From Bombardia bombarda (lineage: Eukaryota; Ascomycota; Sordariomycetes; Sordariales; Lasiosphaeriaceae), in contig JAULSR010000010.1 of NCBI GenBank assembly GCA_030512295.1, positions 1,155,639-1,219,638 on the forward strand: 64,000 nucleotides of DNA, read 5' to 3'. Positions 1 to 11,901 of this stretch are shown here, piece after piece. The translations under genes and the position numbers were made by a program. The notes under the pieces are model-generated. The model was not told where the DNA came from and ran no database searches. It was given only the letters and a program-made list of their open reading frames with translations. Every line of letters starts with the position of its first letter. The first letter of the stretch is position 1.

Positions 1-646
1 GAATGTTATCGTAAAGCCAGGATCGAAGCACTTACAGTATTAAATATCATAATAAGTTAGGAAGTAACAAGGTTATGGCCGGTACGGGTGTCTAAGCCTC
101 TAAGTAACCCTTTTCTATTAGAAAATAACAACGTAAGCTAAAAAACCTCCTCTTAGCTTCCAAATACCCTTATAACACTAGAAATAGAAACACCTTTTAT
201 TTTTAAAGCTAGGAGGTCACTTATCGCTATAGATACCCCAAAGCAAAGCAAGGACTTCAAGCGGGTACTTAACGCTATAGAGAACTATCGCGATACTTAT
301 AAAAGGAATACCCGGCAGCTTATTCGGAAGATCACCAAGGGATTCGATGAGAAGGACTATCGTTTGGTAGCCCAGGAGGAAAAGATCAAATCCTTAGAGG
401 CTAGGATTGAGACGCTAAAGCCAAAGAAGAGGAAGAAGGTCAAATTGAGCCCAAATACCAAGTTTGCTAGCATTCAAGCTATTCGGAGGGCTTAAATAGA
501 GAGTGGCGATATTAGCGATGACCTTACTGAGGAGGATAAGGTATTAGAGAGTGATTCAAAAGCTTCAACGGTCGTGGAGGACTATATTGTTGTTGTTGGG
601 CGGGGATAGCTTTTTGTGGCCGGAATGGGGGGTGGCCGGAATGGGT
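1..646 (+). mobile_element. 3' remnant of a pogo/Fot1-type DNA transposon
   Basis: The plus strand from about 180 to 600 reads like the C-terminal tail of a fungal pogo/Fot1 (DDE_1, Tc1/mariner superfamily) transposase: a TPK-Q-S-KD-F segment, then RQLIRKITKGFDEK, a charged helix, a KKRKK run and FASIQAI. This is the usual order of the tail that follows the DDE domain. A decayed 'PLSNP' stretch near 90-115 resembles the segment just after the catalytic domain. The frame is broken by TAA at 493-495 where the context predicts CAA, a CpA-to-TpA change. The G-rich end (about 607-643) followed by TATA may be the terminal repeat and TA target site. The DDE catalytic part lies off the left edge. Family assignment is by pattern recognition only. 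Confidence 0.55.
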
Positions 647-2952
647 ATACCAGACGTTAACTGTACTGCTCGTATGTACGCAGCTCTGCTCTAATGTCGA
701 AAAGAATATGTGTGTGCTTTCAGGCCACTTGCTACAATGCAATGCGCACTATTAAGCTCATCTCATGTGAGCGCACTCCACAGGCATCTCAGCCAATCTT
801 TCTATAATTATGATGTTGAATATCTTGAGACAATCGGCGGAGCTTAGGTGACGATACAGCTCTTACTAAAACTAATAGCGACACGGTCGCATGTGGCCTA
901 TGTAGGGGATTACATGAAGACCCCAGGTTCCTTGATTCCCTCGGCTCATATGCACTTAATCCTTGACTCGCCCCCAGAGAAGAAGGCCCCAAAAAATGAT
1001 GAATTCAGTCGTTGTCGCGCGACCCGCTCGAGGTTGGATATTTTGTCCACAAAAAGGCAAGTGCATGTCCGCATCAAACAGCCCAGGATCTGGTGGCGGT
1101 TGCCTCCTCACCGCGGGAGCGTCCGAATTCGGTAGGGCCCTTCTGAGTGGCTCTCCTGACCCGACAGTTTGGGTGAGCTAACATAGTGGGCTTTCTGGGC
1201 GGTTTATTGCGCATCTGCACAGTCTACGCAACCCTTTTATACTGTAATGAAAGCATGCGCATCACAACCTAACGAAATCCTGCAATTACAGCCCAAACCA
1301 ACAGCATTCGAAGTAGTTGATCAAGCACCGCGGGACCCTCTTATCACCCCCGCCCTGATTCTGGGACATTCTCTGCTGCACAGTTCGGGTCTGACCCTTA
1401 CATGTATCCAAAGCACTACTGTTACAGTTGGCGCTACAGTAGAAGTGGAAGGCGGTCGAGATTATCTCGGCCTTCGCGCGTAAGAGATAGCAACCAGGTG
1501 TCCAGGCAAGATAGGTACCTACCTACCTAGTCTAGTCTACATGTATCAACAACACGACATATGCCCCACAACCCCACATTGAGGACAATGTTCCATTGCC
1601 AGGAATGCAAGCTCGGTTTAGGCGGACAACCTGAGGTCGAAAAGATTAGGCTTTGTGACTCAACTCGAAGTTGTACATTCTAGCAAAGCTTATAGCAAGA
1701 TCATGTTTGAAACAGTGTCTGAGTCCTTGGCGATTCGTTATGGGCTTGCCTTAGCAATGTTCTCAAACGCCGAGATCTTAGCCAACAGACTCATGTCTGA
1801 TACGATACCCAGCATACTTGGTAGACACTGAACACTACATGCAACTACATGGGGTAGAGAGGGAACACAGATCACACCTGCCGAGCGATAAGTTTTGCTT
1901 CTCAGCCGGTGATGGCGCCAATATTAGCCCCATTAATCATGCCAGCCAGACCATTTCTGTCACGCTGCATCTGGTGCCATTTCTAGCTTACCGACATGGT
2001 GACAGATCATAAGGCAGAGATGAGGGGGCGACCGCATCCGATACTCCGTCTTGCTGAGAGTCCCATAAGTTTAGCCACATGATGCAAGTGCTGCTTACTT
2101 ACCTACCGAATCAAGCAAGGCAAAACTGGCAAACCTAGCAAATCTAGAACCCTGCCATGGCTAAGATTACCCAACAATCGCACGATGGGGGTTAGTTAGC
2201 GAACATAGAAATCTGTGGTATTTATACATACACGAGTCCCAAACAGTCCTTCTCATGCTTTTAGTCGCGCATGCGCGTATACCTTAGCTCTGCACGAGCT
2301 CCTAGACCCGTGTTTCACTTCTGACAGGTATGGTAAAAAGGTAAAAGGGGACTATGACAACATCAACAAAGTGATAAAAACTGATAGACGGTTACCTATT
2401 TCTGCTTACTAACTCAACACCGCCATGACCACGGAAAAAAGGTGTTACTGTATCACAATATGATTAGATAGACTTGGAGTTATCTGTAACAATAGGAGTT
2501 ACGATGTGATGACGGGATTGCGATCATATCATCAATGCGAGAACGAAATGCGTTTACGATCGATGCCAGACCAAGCAACTGAGAAAATTACTGATGAGAC
2601 ACAGCTGTTGGTCTCTTTTCCTTCAGAAAGTGGAGTGTGATAGTGTTACCCTTATTTGGAACAAAAGGGGTATCACATGATCATGTAAACAAAGACACGA
2701 TCGAGGCAAGTCACAAACTAGCTAAAAGCTTCTAGTACTGCGAGCAAATCTTTTCCCACTGACAAGATTCTCTGCGATCTCTGCATGCAGTCGGCATGAC
2801 TTCCTACTCTAGTCATAGTGCTTATGTCCGAAGATTGCGATTACTAAGGCTTCGGTGATCTTTACTGATGATATGACGATAGAGGCAAACAGCGAACCGC
2901 AGGAGCATGGTATCAAACTAATGCAAAGAACTTTAAGAGGACTGTCTTGTCG
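647..2952. other. no gene recognised
   Basis: About 2.3 kb with only short open frames that lack signal peptides, domains or spliced continuations. It has a small TACC microsatellite (about 1511-1526). I see no RNA gene or repeat that I can support. Confidence 0.5.
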
Positions 2953-2960
2953 TATAAATA
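2953..2960 (+). promoter_or_regulatory. TATA box of the cysteine-rich secreted protein
   Basis: TATAAATA lies 79 bases upstream of the ATG at 3039, a usual distance for a fungal TATA promoter. Inferred from sequence and position only. Confidence 0.45.
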
Positions 2961-3038
2961 GGTCTACACTAGTTCTAGACGGAGAATGGGTACTGCTCAA
3001 AGAATTCTTTTTACATCTCATTAATAATTTTGAGCACG

Positions 3039-3513
3039 ATGAAACTTTCTCAACTAACATTTCTTCTTACCAACGCGTCCTGGGGAGTTTTCCTCCATGG
3101 ACATGCAGCTGCTGCCGCCCCTTTAGACGGAGAGTTGGTCGATCGCGAGTTAGTACACACCTTGATGATCTTAGACCACAACTGACCGCTAAAAACACCG
3201 ACCCACTAGAGCCAACACGACTACCACTCTCTCCCGCCGTTGTGATGGCAAGATCAACGCTTATACCCAAAAAACGGGCTGCACTGGCGACTATTTCGAG
3301 TGGACCAACCTGTGCGACTCTGGCTGCGTGACCAACATCGACGGCAACGGCAACCCGACGCAGCTACACAGCCTGTACCACTACAGCTCGGTGCAGGGGT
3401 GGCATATACGCATCTGGAGCGGGCCGTATTGCACGGGAAGCGTCATTGACAACTACTTTGCGGGTGTAGGGTGCAGGTCTGAAGGGACGTTTATGAGCTA
3501 CTCTTTTGTTTGA
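3039..3513 (+). CDS. small secreted cysteine-rich protein (candidate effector)
   Basis: Two exons, 3039-3148 and 3210-3513, separated by a 61-nt intron (GTTAGT donor, CTGAC/GCTAAA branch region, CTAG acceptor), give 137 residues. Exon 1 encodes a signal peptide (MKLSQLTFLL then a hydrophobic stretch ending HAAAAA) and a short acidic pro-segment. Exon 2 begins near a dibasic RR site just before the first cysteine, suggesting Kex2 processing. The mature part has six cysteines (CDG, TGC, NLC, SGC, PYC, VGC) and is rich in Trp, Tyr and Gly. I do not recognise the family; length, secretion signal and paired cysteines fit a fungal small secreted protein or effector. A TATA box sits upstream. The intron joins two different frames, so neither half alone looks like a gene. 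Confidence 0.65.
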
Positions 3514-4444
3514 GGATGAGCTACATTAGTTAGAGAATGAAGGTATAAGTTGGGGGCATTGGAGTGCTGTGGTCTTGTTACGGTTAGCGGCTAGACAGTG
3601 AAGAACTCTAGATAGTCAAAGGCTGTATACATGTAACTCGAGATCGGTTCCAGTCAGAATAATGAAAACACAGTAGGAGTGGACATGTCCAAGTAACGGC
3701 AGATCTTGAAAGTTTGGAGTGAATTAATGTTATTCAGAACCCCATCTTCAAGAACTGCCAGCACTGTAAGCCTACGTGGACTTAGCAGATTGTACTCGCT
3801 TACCTGAATCAAATTCCGCAAACAGACCGTCAAAAGCCGTGGAAAGAATATCGCCATGCGGGCATCCCATCTGTAATCTTGCTTCTTCAAGCGATGCAAG
3901 AGGGCGATTAGCCCATGTTGCATTCTCATGCAGATTCGCCTAACGCAGACAAGAGGCACAGTTCGGCTAGCATTTTCCGCAAAAATTTGCACGGTAGTGC
4001 TGTGGCTTGCATTAGTCCAGCATGAACTTGTACCGTTATGGGTTGCGGCTTGAGGCTAAGAAAGGCGACTAGTGTAAGCAAAGCTAGCCCGGGAAGGAGG
4101 TAGAGAAAAGGGCACATTGTGATTTTTATGGGAAAAAGCCGGAACAAATATGCCGGAGGAACCGAGCAGCAACAAGCCAGCGGCGATGGAGTGCAGGGCT
4201 GGCTGTCCCGTTTCTTTGCTTTTCTTCGTGTGTGGCAGCCCCAGAGATCTGGATGGGAGGGCGGTATGTTGAGACAGGGGTGATGTTGCATTTTCCTGGC
4301 CGCACACAACGCAGAGTCAACTACCGGGACATCTTTGACGGCACAGAGCTCGCTTGAAAGCCCAGACTGGGAGGTGACTTTGGGAAGACGGGCAACTTCT
4401 CGGCAAATAAAGCATCAGCAAGAAACGCCATTAACCGCCTACAT
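3514..4444. other. no gene recognised
   Basis: Overlapping minus-strand open frames between 3654 and 4320 have no recognisable domain and unlikely composition (Pro/Cys/Leu runs). This is probably downstream sequence of the decayed membrane-protein gene to its right. Confidence 0.45.
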
Positions 4445-5365
4445 TCATGCGCGTATATCGCTGGTCGTTGGTATCATAACGCGAGAGCGGTTGCCACTGA
4501 TGCCGGCAGGGCCGCCTGTGCCACTGCGCGGGCCGTAGTACTTGTCTCCGGTGCCGCGGCCGCTCGAAAGTTTGCTGCGCAAGCCCAGCTTGTACGAGAC
4601 GATGCGCAGAATGGGTTGCAGAGCAGGGAAGCAGCAGCACCAGAGACCGACGTGGCCCTCGAGATCGGTCCAGATGCCGATCGTGGCCATTTTGAAGGTT
4701 CTGAAGAACTGGAGTTAGTCAGATGGGTTGCTGCTGGATAGAGAGGCACTCACGGGTCGACGCTAAAGTCAAGAGTTCAAGGACCCGAGGATGTAGATAG
4801 ATCGCTTGACAATTTCTGGCTGAGTATTAGCTGGCTCCATTCTGATATTAGTGACTTCCATGACAGAGACGTACTGTCTGAGCTGATACGCGGCAAAAAC
4901 GCCAGCAGCGCAAAGCGCACCAAGGCGACGGCCCAAAAGTAGAGTAGTGTTTGGATGACGAGGGACTGTGATCGGCCAAGTTAGTGAAGAGTTACAGGGC
5001 GTGCTGCAGCAGCTGTGTTGATGTCGACGGACCTCGAGGAACTTCGCGAGGAAGGCTGGCGGGACATTCTATGTCCATTGTCGACTGCGCAACCAGCAAC
5101 ACCTGTTGATTGTCAATACACAAATACACGACAAGTCAACCCCCTTTTCCGTGGGAAGACGCACCCATGCCAAACCGGCAACCAGATCATCGAAACCTAG
5201 CGCTTTGGTCATGAAGGCGCGCACATATAGGCGTATGCCAAAGAAGAGGGTCGGGAGGGCGATAAGAGTTGCATTGAGCGTGATCTCGATATTTCCCTTG
5301 TAGCCTGGTATCGTAGAGAAGTCGAAGCCCTCTGGGATGTCGGCGGATAAGAGCGAGAGATCCAT
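4445..5365 (-). pseudogene. broken PTH11/SAT4-type integral membrane protein
   Basis: Pieces of a fungal seven-helix SAT4/PTH11-like (Rhodopsin_dom) protein occur in order on the minus strand. The N-terminus from ATG 5365 has the first helix (IALPTLFFGIRLYVRAF) and the family's LGFDDLVAGLAW motif. A GTGCGT donor and CAACAG acceptor then lead to VLLVAQSTMDIE. A helix with LLYFWAVALVRFALLAF lies near 4850-4950. The C-terminal motif DLEGHVGLW followed by FPALQPILRIVSYKLGLRS is at about 4560-4680. The central ~100 residues (helices 4-6) cannot be found, and the pieces sit in different frames with intervening stops. I infer internal deletion and frameshifts. It could still be a mis-spliced but expressed gene, which seems less likely. 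Confidence 0.6.
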
Positions 5366-8300
5366 CTTGGGCAGCCGGATCTGAAGAGCTGATGGTCGAG
5401 TCGATCGGTCGTCGTCTCTCGGTCCTAGGGCCGCTGGAGATGTAGAAACTTAATCCGGGGTAAGGTTGTCAGATTCAGGGCATGGGGAGGGACGTTGGCG
5501 ATCCCTTCTCGTTATGTGCACTCGATGTAGGACTCTGCAAGATTATGTATCTCTTCTGGGTTTGTTGAAGAATTATTCCTGGTTCTCAACCACCCCCCTG
5601 AGCTCATGTGCATGTAGCATACCAAGACATTCCTTCGTGTCTTTTCCTCCAGGGGAAAGAGCACTGTTCTCGAAGGGCCGACATACAGGGTCTGATTCCG
5701 ATTTGGGAAACTTGCTAGGTATGTGCGAGACACATATATCCATCATCCGGCCGGGGGACGAGACGGAGTCACGAGGCTCGCCGTGGGGTGTCGCAGTGCA
5801 TGAGACAGCAATGCCACATCGTGGTCCCAGCTCAAGACAGAAAGATGGCCTCACAATCTTTTTGCATTCGTTTCTTTTTCTCTTTGCTTGTCAAATTTCA
5901 CGTGTGTGGCCCTGTTTACACAAGCCCCCAGCGCCTCAAGAAGGTGCTGGTTTGGATCTAGGACAGCAGCAGTAAGACTGCCTCGGCCACACAAGGCCAT
6001 TACCGCCAGTAGGATGTCATCCATGGACATTTCCGCTACTGCAAGGCGACGTCTGAGCACAGAGCCTTGTGAGCTGGGCCTGATATTAGTTCTACGTTCT
6101 ACGGAGTATCTGTTTAGCAGTGCAACCTGAATGATGCAGTCTCCGTGGTGGTGTTTGTCTGGTAAGTGAGGAACCCCATGCGGAGAGATATCTGTCTCCC
6201 GAGAAGCTCAACGCAGTTGTTCATAGCGATTATACACACGCCAAGTTATGGATATGACAGGAGTTCTAAGCAGGATGGAGGATGATATTAGCACTTGGTG
6301 CGTGCCTTGTCTTCTCTCAAGTCCTAACACTGAGTGCTGGTGAGGAATTGGACCCTAGCAACCCACATGATCCACTGAAATATCGAGGTTAGCGAGAACT
6401 TAAGTCTCAAACAATAGAATATCCAAAAGCCTGAGCCCTGCTAGCTCATGTTAGTGCTCGCCGGCGCTCATAATAGCCTCAGTGACAGAGCGGTCGGGCA
6501 TTCCCGAATTGATTAGCCAGTTCATAAGAGGAGCTCGGGATCGGGACATTCTGACAGAGCGGATGCTGTCTTCCCATCGAGTCCAAGGACGTGCGGATGG
6601 TTCAATCTATGTCCGGCGTCGAAATGACTTAAGAAAGACAACCCACCATAGTTTCAGATATGGGGCTGACAATGCGTACTGAAAGTTTTATGTAGACGAC
6701 AATGCGACGTCGTAAGCACTGAAACTCTTTTAGGAAACCGAATCGCCAGGGATAATAGACGCAGACGGTGGAGAGTGGAGACTGGGGGTGTCGTGGAGAG
6801 AAAAAGAAAGGGAGACAACCGGGAAGGAGCTCGTCTGGTACCCGGGAAAGGTACGTGGGGCCGGTATTGTCCCATCGGCCCAGGAACAGAAAAATACAAG
6901 AATGCAACCGAGCTTCAGAGACGCGGGGAAGGCAGCAACGGACAGGGCTCCTTGCAAGAAAGAAGTGACATAATTGCCACCCGATCGATGCAGGTCAGCA
7001 TAATGCAAGTTGGGACGATGGACAGATCAGAAAGATGGAGATAAAAAAAATAGATGAAGGAATATCGACAGACATGCGCGATTTATCAAAGGACGAGAAT
7101 CTTTCATCTGCTTTTTTATTCATTACCAGCCCAACCTGCACACATCCGACCACGACTTGACACTTGGCTCTTGAGCAACCAGACGGATACGCACATCCCC
7201 ATTTTGCCAATGCGAGCCAATGCGAGCCAATGCATCTGGCGGCCGCGATGGGCTGACCTAATTGGGGAAATCCGTTTTCGTATTGGCGTCATTGTAGTAG
7301 CAGTCAAGTCTTGGGCGTTGACAGCAGCGCTGGTGTTGTACTCCTGGTGCCGATGGCCGAGTGGCTGACCCGAGCTCGGTGGTTGACGGTCTTGAGCCGC
7401 CAGTCGCGCCTTGTGGTGGTTGTCTCGCCGCGATCCTGGGAGAGATGGGGTGAGATGAAAATCCCGGTAAGCACGACAGGGATAACTGGCGATGCAATAA
7501 AGACCAGAAGAAGCCGATTGGGTGGATGGGTCGACTAAGCCGACCCCTGTGTCCATCCAACAGCCCCTCCAGGATCGCCACCCCAGCCCGTGTCAATGTC
7601 GGCAGGCAGACTTGCAGATCGTCGAGACCTCGAGGCCGAGGCTCACCATAGTCAGACCATCTGGCCCTTTTTTTAGGGAAGAATACGCAGGTCAGACTGG
7701 AGTTCGACTGGAGTTCGACGGGAGGGCCTGGGTTGCGCATAAAGGGGAAAAGGGGTGATTATTGTACATACCTAGAGCTGAGATGCATGCAGTGATGATG
7801 ATAAAAGTCAATATCGATAGGGCCTAGCCTGCTGTTGTGTCATGTCCACGGCCGGCCAGCACAATGGATACGAGCACGGCTGTCTGGAGGTGCTTGCGGG
7901 TTTTCGTCGGCCTGTCTATTTTTTGACGATCATCGGGAGCACACATAGATGATCGCGGAGCAGGGCCAATGGCGAGCATCTCGGAGGCCGACTAGCCTGC
8001 TTACTGTGTGTACTCGGCCAGACAGCCGTGTGCCGTGTGGCTGCACATGTTTGCTGTTCAACCCGGCCCGACACGTTGTTGGCCTATCTGGATCTGACCC
8101 CCAAATTATTACCATTACCTAGCTCAGGTGGGCTTTGTGCATGCTCACTGCAGTGTCGTCTATGACACAAACTGAAGTTACACAAGGATCTATTGGACCC
8201 AGTTTCGGAACATATCCTAGTCCTTATGTTGCTGCTGCTCGCTCTTGGCTTTATTCTTCCTCGCTCGCCTCTTTGCCCCTTTCCAAGCAAGCAGAGCCAG

Positions 8301-8612
8301 CTCCCGACAATCCCTAGCGCAAACAATGGACGGGGTAGGCAGAGGGAGTCTCCGGGCTGTTCGACGTCTGTTGGTCGCCGCAGCCAATGAGACGCGGACC
8401 CGATGCTGCATGCATTGTGTCCACGAGAATATCGGTCAATAGACTGTTTTGGGGTTGCCATGGTGGTATCGCTCCCAGTCCTCTGGGAGATTAGGCGACT
8501 ACCCAGCAGCTTACCAGCATCCAATATGCCACGGCCGAATCGAGCGGTAGTCTTTGCGGCTACTGCGGCTTGCCATGTGGTGGGATGGATGGCTGGAGCG
8601 ATGCTGCAGATG
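5366..8612. other. gene-poor intergenic DNA
   Basis: About 3.2 kb without a supportable gene. Several open frames up to 169 codons overlap on both strands but have no signal peptide, domain or intron-linked continuation. One minus-strand fragment around 5995-6060 (MDDILLAVMAL) faintly recalls the first conserved motif of SAT4 proteins, too short to call. Confidence 0.5.
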
Positions 8613-8620
8613 GATAAAAG
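8613..8620 (+). promoter_or_regulatory. TATA-like box of the tyrosinase gene
   Basis: GATAAAAG lies about 130 bases upstream of the tyrosinase ATG at 8749. Inferred from sequence and position. Confidence 0.4.
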
Positions 8621-8748
8621 GCATCGAGAGGTATGTGCATCTGATCAGCGTCCTCTCAAGCTTCCTCTTCAGGCTGTTTCCTTCTAGTTCTCTCCTCACA
8701 TCCCATCACCACCCCGTGCGAGTCTCGTCCTGCAGTGTTGCATGCAAG

Positions 8749-10194
8749 ATGCACGTCCATTCTTTGATCACGTCGACCCTGCTGGTGCTGGCCCCTGGCG
8801 TCGCCGCCATCGCCGTGCCCGGTGCTCCCGCCTCCGCTCCCGCCCCCGCCCCCGCCCCGAGGCCCATCTCATGACCCGTGCGGACCCTTCCGATCTGGGG
8901 TCTTATGCAAAGCCGCAGGGCACCTGTAGGAACCCCATCGTCCGCAAGGAATGGTATGTTGTTTCTGACCCTGTGTTGCCGGCCTGGTCCCAAGCTAACG
9001 AGACTCTCCAGGCGGACTCTGTCCCTGCTCGAGAGGATGAGCTTCATTGCTGCCGTCATGTGCCTGCAAATCATCCCCGACAGGACTGGCAAGACATATG
9101 CTGGCGCCAGGAGCCGCTATGATGACTACCAGGCTCTGCACATCCGCATGACCGACTACGTCCACTTTGATGGATTCTTCCTTCCGTGGCATCGGTTCTA
9201 TCTGCACATGTTTGAGCAGGATCTGCGCAACTACTGCGGCTATCGAGGCGGCATTCCGTAAGACTATTCCTGTCTCTGCATTTTGACTGCATATTCGCTG
9301 CAGGGCTAGAGGCGCATGATGCTAACAGACGTCACAGATACTGGGGTGTGTAGCACAAGAGAGCCTCCTCATCTCCAACTGTCAGATGCAACGCTAACAC
9401 CCATCGTACAGATTGGACCATCGACGCCGTCAGCGAGGATGCCGTCATCAAGTCGCCCATCTTTGACCCCTTTTTCGGCTTTGGCGGCAACGGCCCCTAC
9501 ATCGCCGACCTCAGCAGCTTCCCTGACGACTGGAAGACCATTGTCGCCATTCCTGGCCGTACCGGCGGCGGCTGCATCACCACCGGCCCCTTTGCATGGC
9601 GCCAGGTCCCCATGGGCCCGGCCAACCACACCGAATACACCCCCCACTGCCTCCGCCGCGACATCAGCCCCTACCTCATCACAAAGGTCGCCAACGCCAA
9701 TGTCCTCGAGATGGTTTTGAACGCCACCGACTTTTCCGACCTGACTCGTCGGTCCCAGGGTCTGAGCCTGTCGCCCGGCGGCATGACCATCCACGCCGGC
9801 GGCCATCTCGGTGTTGGCGGCCAGATTGGCGACGTAAACAAACCCCTTTTCCCCAGGCCCCCATTCTATTATCCCCAAAATATTCTAACAAGACAACTAG
9901 ATGGCCAACACCTACTCGTCTCCCGGCGACCCCCTGTTCTGGATCCACCACAGCATGATGGACCGCGTCATGGAGACGTGGCAGCGCAAGGACTGGGCCG
10001 TCCGCAAGACCGACATGGGCGGTCCCGACACCATGTGGGCCTACCCCTACAACTACTTTGGCGACATCCCCTACCGCAACATCACCCTCGAGGACGACCT
10101 CGTCTACCCGCTCATGGCCAACAACATCAAGATCAAGGAGACCATGGACATCAGCGCCGGTCCCTTGTGCTACAAGTACGACAAGCTTGCTTGA
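8749..10194 (+). CDS. secreted tyrosinase (type 3 copper phenol oxidase)
   Basis: Oxidises phenols to quinones, probably outside the cell. Exons by my splicing: 8749-8953, 9012-9257, 9338-9345, 9412-9833 and 9901-10194. ATG 8749 gives a signal peptide (MHVHSLITSTLLVLAPGVAA). The tyrosinase core follows: CRNPIVRKEW/RTLSLLERM, a CuA region with ALHIRMTDYVH and FLPWHRFYLHMFEQ, YWDWTID, and a CuB region with IHAGGH and DPLFWIHHSMMDRVMETW. All copper-ligand histidine contexts are visible. The third exon is only 8 nt (ATACTGGG), required to make IPYWDWT. In exon 1 the signal-peptide frame and the mature frame differ by one base across a C-rich tract (8821-8862), and TGA at 8872-8874 follows in the first frame. 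This is a real frameshift or an assembly error. Otherwise the gene looks intact. Confidence 0.85.
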
Positions 10195-10798
10195 GCTGTT
10201 TGGGATGAGATGGGGGCTGCGTTTGAATAGGCAGTTGGCAATGACACTCGTTTGTTTTCATTTGGCGTTAAGCGCTCTGTTTGTGCCTTTCCCGATATTT
10301 GTTTTCTGTAATGGTAATAATTGGATAACTCGTTTCTCTGTGTGTTGACATGTGAGGGTGGTTGTGCTGGTGAATATGGAATCAGAGCTGCTTGCTGAGC
10401 AATCTGATGGCGGGCAATATGATGCTTAGAAACTGAAGACAACCTCGAAATAAGCAGCGGCTGGGGACTAACCATTGTCGTTGTCACCGTCGGACTCTGC
10501 ACCCGACTCGTGCACGACATCATCAGCGGTCGACTCTTGATTGATGTGCCTTTTTGGGTTGCACTGGCTAGGATCACGCAGGTCCTGTTCACTAGTCTTT
10601 CGCTTCACTCCAGCCATGGCTGTTGCAGGGTCGGTGAAGGTCAAAAGATCTGAAGGTCAAAAGATCTAGGTAGGCAGTATTCTAGTGAGAGGCAGGCAGC
10701 GGGAATTACGTAGGTAGGTAGGCAGGAGGGTACCCAATGGATGGAAGTACGCAATCGATGCTGCCACTGCTATCGCAACCGATAAAGTAGCGACAACC
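10195..10798. repeat. intergenic, with a 16-bp tandem duplication at 10636-10667
   Basis: Sequence between the convergent tyrosinase and deaminase genes. It contains GAAGGTCAAAAGATCT repeated twice head to tail and TAGG-type microsatellite at about 10711-10725. No gene is seen. Confidence 0.6.
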
Positions 10799-11374
10799 TT
10801 ATCCATTATCTCCTCCTCTTGAGCTATGGCCAGCGCAGGTAATCTCCAAAATTTGTTCCCTCAGCTCGTGGTCGTCATCCATCCAAACCACCTGCACCCC
10901 CGCCTCCTCCAGCCTGCAAACACCTTTGCTCTCCCCAACAGCATCCGGTTTCCTCACGCCCACGTACATGGCCTTGATTGCCCTCCCGTCTCCCAGCTGC
11001 AGAATCCTGTCCACACAGGTTCTCCCTTCGGACCTCTCACTGCAAGGTTCCATGGTAGTGTAGAAGACTGCATTGGGTGGAAGCACACTGCCAAGGTCTG
11101 TCTCGGGAATTCCGTGTTTCTGGGCGAGCTTGATGAGACAGGCATGTTCGGCATGGATGGTGCCAGGATCTTCAGGCCCTCGACTACCGCGCGCAAACTC
11201 CTGGTAGTAGCCCGAGGCAAGAACATCGTTTGTGTCGCCATCGACAAGAACAGCGCCGACGCAAAACTTGGGCGGGCAGGGAGGAGACATTCGCGCCTGC
11301 TCTAGGGCGAGAAGCATATGCGATTTGTGCGTCATTGAGGAAGCATCAGGGGGTGGAGGGGACTTGGGCGTCAT
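10799..11374 (-). CDS. cytidine/deoxycytidylate deaminase-fold protein (RibD/DRAP-type)
   Basis: A 191-residue single-exon protein starting at MTPKSPPPPD (11374); the same frame extends upstream only to a GTG. The zinc-dependent deaminase fold is clear: FCVGAVLVDG (first strands), HAEHA (zinc His and catalytic Glu), and PCSERSEGRTCVDRIL, in which P-C-x8-C supplies the two zinc cysteines. The PCSER...C spacing resembles the riboflavin-pathway/DRAP deaminases and related fungal homologues more than free-cytidine deaminases. The likely role is deamination of a pyrimidine or aminopyrimidine in the cytosol; the substrate cannot be read from the sequence. It is convergent with tyrosinase and shows no sign of decay. 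Confidence 0.8.
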   Translation of the reverse strand: MTPKSPPPPDASSMTHKSHMLLALEQARMSPPCPPKFCVGAVLVDGDTNDVLASGYYQEFARGSRGPEDPGTIHAEHACLIKLAQKHGIPETDLGSVLPPNAVFYTTMEPCSERSEGRTCVDRILQLGDGRAIKAMYVGVRKPDAVGESKGVCRLEEAGVQVVWMDDDHELREQILEITCAGHSSRGGDNG

Positions 11375-11901
11375 GATTGCTGGCACGACTATTGGTTTAG
11401 CCGGATAGAGATGATGCCCGCAAAGGTTATGGTGTTTAAGGTTCCCGCTGGTGTTTACAGTTCGCCCCCTTAGCTGACCCTTCACTGTCCGCTCTACGCT
11501 AAGCCGTAATTAGGCGCACCGGCGGTGGGGGACAGATGCGGGGTGATCAGTAATCGCCTAAGATCAGCAATGGGAGTCACCTATCCACCGCATTATCATC
11601 CCTCAAGGGCTTGGACTCAATTATCGGCAAGGGAGTGGATGGACACATCTGGAACCCTCTGAGCTTCCCCAACATGCAAAGCTGTGGCTGCATCTGTACA
11701 GTATAATTCTTATTTCTTTTGGCTTACATACCCCTTTATACCTCTAATAATACATGATAGCCAGACCCATTGATCGCCATTATCAACACGGGTGAGAAGA
11801 GAAACAAAAGCCGTCTATTAATACAGTCAAGAACTCAAAAAGTCGAAACGATATGCCACGGTGCAACCGTGATCAATGCAGATATTCATCGACAACAGAA
11901 G
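11375..11901. other. no gene recognised
   Basis: About 530 bases between two minus-strand genes: 3' flank of the LPMO gene and promoter of the deaminase gene. It is AT-richer near 11700-11760. No structure I can support. Confidence 0.5.

Noticed and set aside
5466..5975. 169-codon plus-strand frame
   Set aside because: Composition and lack of any motif suggest a chance frame.
5851..6060. 69-codon minus-strand frame with MDDILLAVMAL, reminiscent of SAT4 proteins
   Set aside because: Similarity covers one short motif only; no neighbouring helices found.
7351..7410. tRNA-like A box (TGGCCGAGTGG) in GATGGCCGAGTGGCTGACC
   Set aside because: No B box or T-arm follows at any plausible distance, and stems do not form.
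7258..7740. 160-codon minus-strand frame and overlapping plus-strand frames
   Set aside because: No signal, domain or splice continuation; several equally long frames overlap on both strands.
8815..8861. 47-nt intron that would repair the tyrosinase frame
   Set aside because: The segment has no adenine except in the final AG, so no branch point is possible.
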